18,238 nucleotides of DNA from SABI01 sp963676605 (GTDB lineage Bacteria > Spirochaetota > Spirochaetia > Sphaerochaetales > Sphaerochaetaceae). Shown piece by piece: positions 15,718 to 18,238 of the stretch. The DNA lies in the NCBI GenBank assembly GCA_963676605.2, contig CAXXSP010000019.1, positions 1-18,238 of the forward strand, given 5' to 3'. The notes under the pieces are model-generated. The model was not told where the DNA came from. It made no database searches and saw nothing but the letters and a program-made list of their open reading frames with translations. The position numbers were made by a program, and so were the translations under genes. The first letter of the stretch is position 1; each line of letters opens with the position of its first letter.

Positions 15718-15791
15718 TGCTCTTTCCCATTCTTCAGGACACCTCAATCATATATGTTCTGATTTTCAGGACTACTGTCCTATTCTTCAGG
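15711..15791 (-). promoter_or_regulatory. Repeated operator-like motifs upstream of the binding-protein gene
   Basis: Two kinds of direct repeat are seen on the minus strand. CCTGAA occurs at 15791-15786, 15770-15765 and 15738-15733; the first and third extend to CCTGAAGAAT and the middle reads CCTGAAAAT. Centre spacings are 21 and 32 bases, close to two and three helical turns. ATCAGAAC occurs at 15763-15756 and 15718-15711, 45 bases apart, the nearer copy on the -35 position. They are candidate binding sites for the YesN-type regulator. The outermost copy overlaps the stop codon of that regulator's gene. Confidence 0.5.
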
Positions 15792-17273
15792 TTGTACGGG
15801 TAATTCGCGAAATTCGGTGATGGTTTTTCCCGTTAACCGTTTGAAAGTCTTTGAGAAATGGCTTGCATTGGGGAAACCTGTCAGGAAGCCGATCTCTTCA
15901 GCTGTCTTTTCAGATTCCCGCAGTAATCGCTTGGCATGATCCATGCGGATGGAGGTAAGGAATTCCAGATATCCTATCCCGGTCTCCCGTTTGAAGAGTT
16001 CGGAAAGGTATGCTTCATTCAGGTTGAATAACCTGGATAAGGATGCAAGCGTAATATGTTCCTGATAGTGTCTGTGCAGGTATATCTTGATATGTATAAT
16101 GGTATGGTTCCTGCCCGAGAAAGAACGCATATCCCTGATAAGCTGTGATAGCATGCGTATATACCAGGTCATGAGCATGTCGGTATCATCGTAACGTTGA
16201 ATCGAATCATAGATCGATGGGGTCTGATCGTTCTGCTGGACGTCGATCACTGAAGAGATGATTGTATTGACAGAATTCCAGTACAGGAGAAGCTGCAAGG
16301 CTAGCATGGAGGGATCCACTCTCTCGGTACAGGCAACTCTATGAAGTTCTGACATACCGGAAACCCATGATGCTTCTGTTGATTCTGAGAACATCAGGAG
16401 AGGATCCGGGAACTGAAGCTGCTTCCTGGTTATCCTGCAGCGGTCAGAATCAGCTGCGAGGATCTCCCCTGAGGTACGGTAATAGATACATGCCCGCTTG
16501 GAACTGAGTTCAGACCAGACCTCCGAGATTGAGTCGCTTGTCGCTTTCCTGCTCCGGATGATGATAACAGGCCTGTTGATCACGGTAGATAATTGTCTAT
16601 GGAACTCATGGATGATCCTGTTGCGTTTTTCTGTAAGTGTCGTATCTGCATTGAGGATGCAGATGATATCCCTATTCCCTGAGATGAATACTGAACCAAT
16701 GGATGGGGGGATCATCTCCTGAACCGTGTTCAGGGCCCATTGGAGGTTGATCGAGGAGGGTATAGGTTCTGCATGGTCATTATAGATCTTCTTGAACATG
16801 ATCAGGACAATACAGACTCCCTGAGCATAGGGCAGCGGGGCCTTCTGATTAAGGAAATCTGTGAACCCGAGCGATGTCTGCTGGGGTACGGAAGGTTCTC
16901 TATCCCGACAAGTTTGTATGGCATCGAGTTGGGTGAACAGATTCGTTTCATCAATCTCATGTTTAAGAAGATAGTCCTGGACACCCAGTTTGAACGCACT
17001 GCTCACGGTCTTGAAATCATCATAACAGGTCAGGACGATGATCGGCAGGTTCGGGTAGACGTCCTTTGCCTTTCTGATCAATGTGAGACCGTCCATCTTC
17101 GGCATCTTGATATCGGTAATCAGGACATCCGGCTTCGTGAACATGAGTTCATCCAGTGCTTTAACAGGGTTTGTATACTTCCCGGTAACAATATAATCTT
17201 CCCTACTGTCGAATAGGGATACGATCCCCATCAGCACCAGTGTCTCATCTTCTACAATCACAACTCGTTTCAT
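15780..17273 (-). CDS. YesN-type response regulator: REC domain plus AraC-type helix-turn-helix
   Basis: From the ATG at 17273 the protein has 497 residues. The receiver domain (1-120) has VIVEDE (5-10), the phospho-acceptor D54 in LITDIKMPKMDG, T82 and K104 in YLLKHE. A long linker (about 125-390) of unassigned fold follows. The C-terminal AraC/XylS domain holds two helix-turn-helices: LASLSRLFNLNEAYLSELFK and TAEEIGFLTGFPNASHFSKT. The frame opens seven codons earlier at 17294, but the first beta-strand MKRVVIVED and the GGAG ten bases upstream favour 17273. It should be phosphorylated by the YesM-type kinase at 7132-8895, the only kinase of that class in the window, and activate the downstream transport and rhamnosidase genes. 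A 19-bp inverted repeat lies 22 bases upstream of its start and may allow autoregulation. Confidence 0.93.
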   Translation of the reverse strand: MKRVVIVEDETLVLMGIVSLFDSREDYIVTGKYTNPVKALDELMFTKPDVLITDIKMPKMDGLTLIRKAKDVYPNLPIIVLTCYDDFKTVSSAFKLGVQDYLLKHEIDETNLFTQLDAIQTCRDREPSVPQQTSLGFTDFLNQKAPLPYAQGVCIVLIMFKKIYNDHAEPIPSSINLQWALNTVQEMIPPSIGSVFISGNRDIICILNADTTLTEKRNRIIHEFHRQLSTVINRPVIIIRSRKATSDSISEVWSELSSKRACIYYRTSGEILAADSDRCRITRKQLQFPDPLLMFSESTEASWVSGMSELHRVACTERVDPSMLALQLLLYWNSVNTIISSVIDVQQNDQTPSIYDSIQRYDDTDMLMTWYIRMLSQLIRDMRSFSGRNHTIIHIKIYLHRHYQEHITLASLSRLFNLNEAYLSELFKRETGIGYLEFLTSIRMDHAKRLLRESEKTAEEIGFLTGFPNASHFSKTFKRLTGKTITEFRELPVQPEE

Positions 17274-17294
17274 CTCATACCTACTCCAGACCAT

Positions 17295-17313
17295 CTTACC
17301 ATATGATGGTAAG
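17295..17313. repeat. Inverted repeat in the regulator's 5' region
   Basis: CTTACCAT-ATG-ATGGTAAG is a perfect 8-bp inverted repeat with a 3-base centre, 22-40 bases upstream of the YesN-type start. It could be an operator near the promoter or a leader hairpin. No convincing -35/-10 pair was found around it. The half-site does not resemble the CCTGAA or ATCAGAAC motifs upstream of the binding-protein gene. Confidence 0.5.
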
Positions 17314-17488
17314 TAGGGGGCAAGAGAAATCTTAGTTTGTCCTGTTGTCTTTAGGTTTCATACGGGGTACAAGGTAGTACCTCTAGAGCCACTGCAGGAA
17401 GAACTCCTGACCATGTTAACCAGTTGCTCACCGAAAGAACTTCTCGTCACTGCGATCAAACATCACGTTTCTGTTCGATTTGATTCAA
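17314..17488. other. Intergenic stretch with no gene seen
   Basis: Between the regulator's upstream repeat and the terminator of the right-edge gene there is no open frame with family features, no tRNA-like fold and no convincing promoter. One short inverted repeat, CAGGA-AGAAC-TCCTG (17395-17409), is present but too small to interpret. Confidence 0.5.
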
Positions 17489-17529
17489 GGAAAAAGAAGA
17501 CCTGTGGGAATTGGGTATTCCCACAGGTC
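17489..17529 (-). terminator. Rho-independent terminator of the right-edge outer-membrane protein gene
   Basis: GACCTGTGGGAAT (17499-17511) and ATTCCCACAGGTC (17517-17529) form a perfect 13-bp stem with a five-base loop. Read on the minus strand it is followed by TTCTTTTTCC. It starts 24 bases after the TAA at 17554-17556. Confidence 0.9.
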
Positions 17530-17553
17530 GTAATAGGTTTGGTGAATAGCTTA

Positions 17554-18238
17554 TTAGAAGGAGAAGGTGGTACCGATAGATACCTGGGTATCAGTCTTGG
17601 TGCCGTTAGACTCGACATTGCCGAAGTTCTGCTTGCTTACCCAGTCAAGCTGACCATAGACCTCAAGGTTCGGCAGGATATTGTAGCCTCCCTTGAGTTC
17701 GAGGAGGAGGGTGGTCTCGACAGCGTCCTTGGGGACATATCCCGGGTTGGCATCGAACATGCTGCCGGTGTCGACGGAATCAGTCGGTGTCTCTGCTGCA
17801 CTAGGATCTGTGCTGTCATTGGTTCCGATAGCCCATAAGGTGTACATATCATTTACCCCATGCAGCATGTAGAAGAATGTACCCTCGACATAGAATTTCT
17901 TGAATACCTTGTACCCACCGGTGAGGTTCAGGACAAAGGCGTCACAGCCGTACTCATAGCCGAGGAAGTCCTCATCGATCGAGATGTTTCCGTCCGGAGA
18001 GAACGATCTGACCCCAACGACATAGTTGATCCCGATCTCCCCGATATCCTGGTCACCTCCGGTCCCGTCTCCTCTCAGGTAGAGGTAGGGATCAGTCTTA
18101 GCCCCTTCCAGGACACCATAGAGGACTCCGTCCCCCATAGGATATGCGGTCTTGACTCCGCCAAGGAAGCCGAATGCTTCAGGATGTGTACCTGCTCCTG
18201 AAGTAGGTTCCCCAGGTAGAGCGAACTCATCGACCACC
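17554..18238 (-). CDS. Outer-membrane beta-barrel-like protein, C-terminal part (5' end beyond the window), paralogue of the 4217-5881 product
   Basis: The frame is open to the right edge, so the visible 228 codons are the C-terminal part. They align with the end of the 4217-5881 protein in order: LGGVKTAYPMGDGVLYGVLE with LGGTQTGSAGNGILTTNLEF, TDPYLYLR with TDPYMYLR, DFLGYEYGCDA with DFLGYPYGCDA, FFYMLHGVND with LFGMLHGDKD, and YGQLDWVSKQNF with WYQVDWLSRRDY. Alternating aromatic strands and the final SIGTTFSF, ending in phenylalanine, are typical of proteins inserted by the BAM machinery. A disordered-looking loop rich in S, T, D and P (about residues 135-160 of the visible part) differs from the paralogue and may be surface-exposed. 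It ends in two adjacent in-frame-region stops and a strong terminator. Confidence 0.8.
   Translation of the reverse strand, partial: VVDEFALPGEPTSGAGTHPEAFGFLGGVKTAYPMGDGVLYGVLEGAKTDPYLYLRGDGTGGDQDIGEIGINYVVGVRSFSPDGNISIDEDFLGYEYGCDAFVLNLTGGYKVFKKFYVEGTFFYMLHGVNDMYTLWAIGTNDSTDPSAAETPTDSVDTGSMFDANPGYVPKDAVETTLLLELKGGYNILPNLEVYGQLDWVSKQNFGNVESNGTKTDTQVSIGTTFSF

Overview
The window looks like chromosomal DNA of a Gram-negative-type (diderm), probably anaerobic, saccharolytic bacterium. A free-living spirochaete of the Sphaerochaeta/Spirochaetaceae type fits best. The reasons are two related outer-membrane beta-barrel-like proteins, a YesM/YesN-type two-component system driving a sugar ABC transporter, a stand-alone Rpn/PD-(D/E)XK gene, a two-subunit class I fumarase, and a DRTGG / HATPase / [FeFe]-hydrogenase-like redox or H2-sensing cluster. 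The organism assignment is an inference from gene content, not a database match.

Left part (1-5.9 kb, visibly GC-rich). A minus-strand operon reads leftward: DRTGG-domain protein, RsbW-like ATPase, then a ferredoxin/[FeFe]-hydrogenase-like protein that leaves the window at base 1. The hydrogenase-like gene carries an apparent one-base deletion inside its first 4Fe-4S motif. Divergent from this operon, fumarase alpha and beta are read rightward with a 4-nt overlap. An exported FKBP-type peptidyl-prolyl isomerase follows, closed by a strong terminator, and then a large Wzi-like outer-membrane protein with its own promoter.

Middle (5.9-8.9 kb). An Rpn-family nuclease-like gene (minus) is tail-to-tail with the outer-membrane protein and divergent from a YesM-type sensor histidine kinase (plus).

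Right part (8.9-17.3 kb, less GC-rich). A minus-strand catabolic cluster reads YesN-type response regulator, solute-binding protein, two CUT1 permeases, intracellular GH78 alpha-L-rhamnosidase, URO-D/MtaA-like protein. The last four junctions are a 1-nt overlap, a 4-nt gap, a 4-nt overlap, and a convergent 34-nt overlap with the end of the sensor kinase gene. The cognate kinase and regulator therefore sit at opposite ends of their presumed target operon and on opposite strands. Repeated motifs upstream of the binding-protein gene look like regulator sites, and a perfect hairpin separates the binding-protein gene from the permease genes. The working model is that extracellular rhamnose-containing glycans are sensed by YesM, YesN activates the operon, oligosaccharides are imported and rhamnose is cleaved in the cytoplasm. 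The URO-D-like protein has an unknown, possibly methyl-transfer, role. No transporter ATPase is present.

Far right (17.3-18.2 kb): a terminator and the C-terminal part of a second outer-membrane protein, a paralogue of the one at 4.2-5.9 kb.

I did not find rRNA, tRNA, CRISPR arrays or insertion sequences. No clearly new defence or mobile system is evident. The most notable items are the frameshifted hydrogenase-like gene, the split YesM/YesN arrangement with its repeated operator-like motifs, and the rhamnosidase/URO-D coupling.
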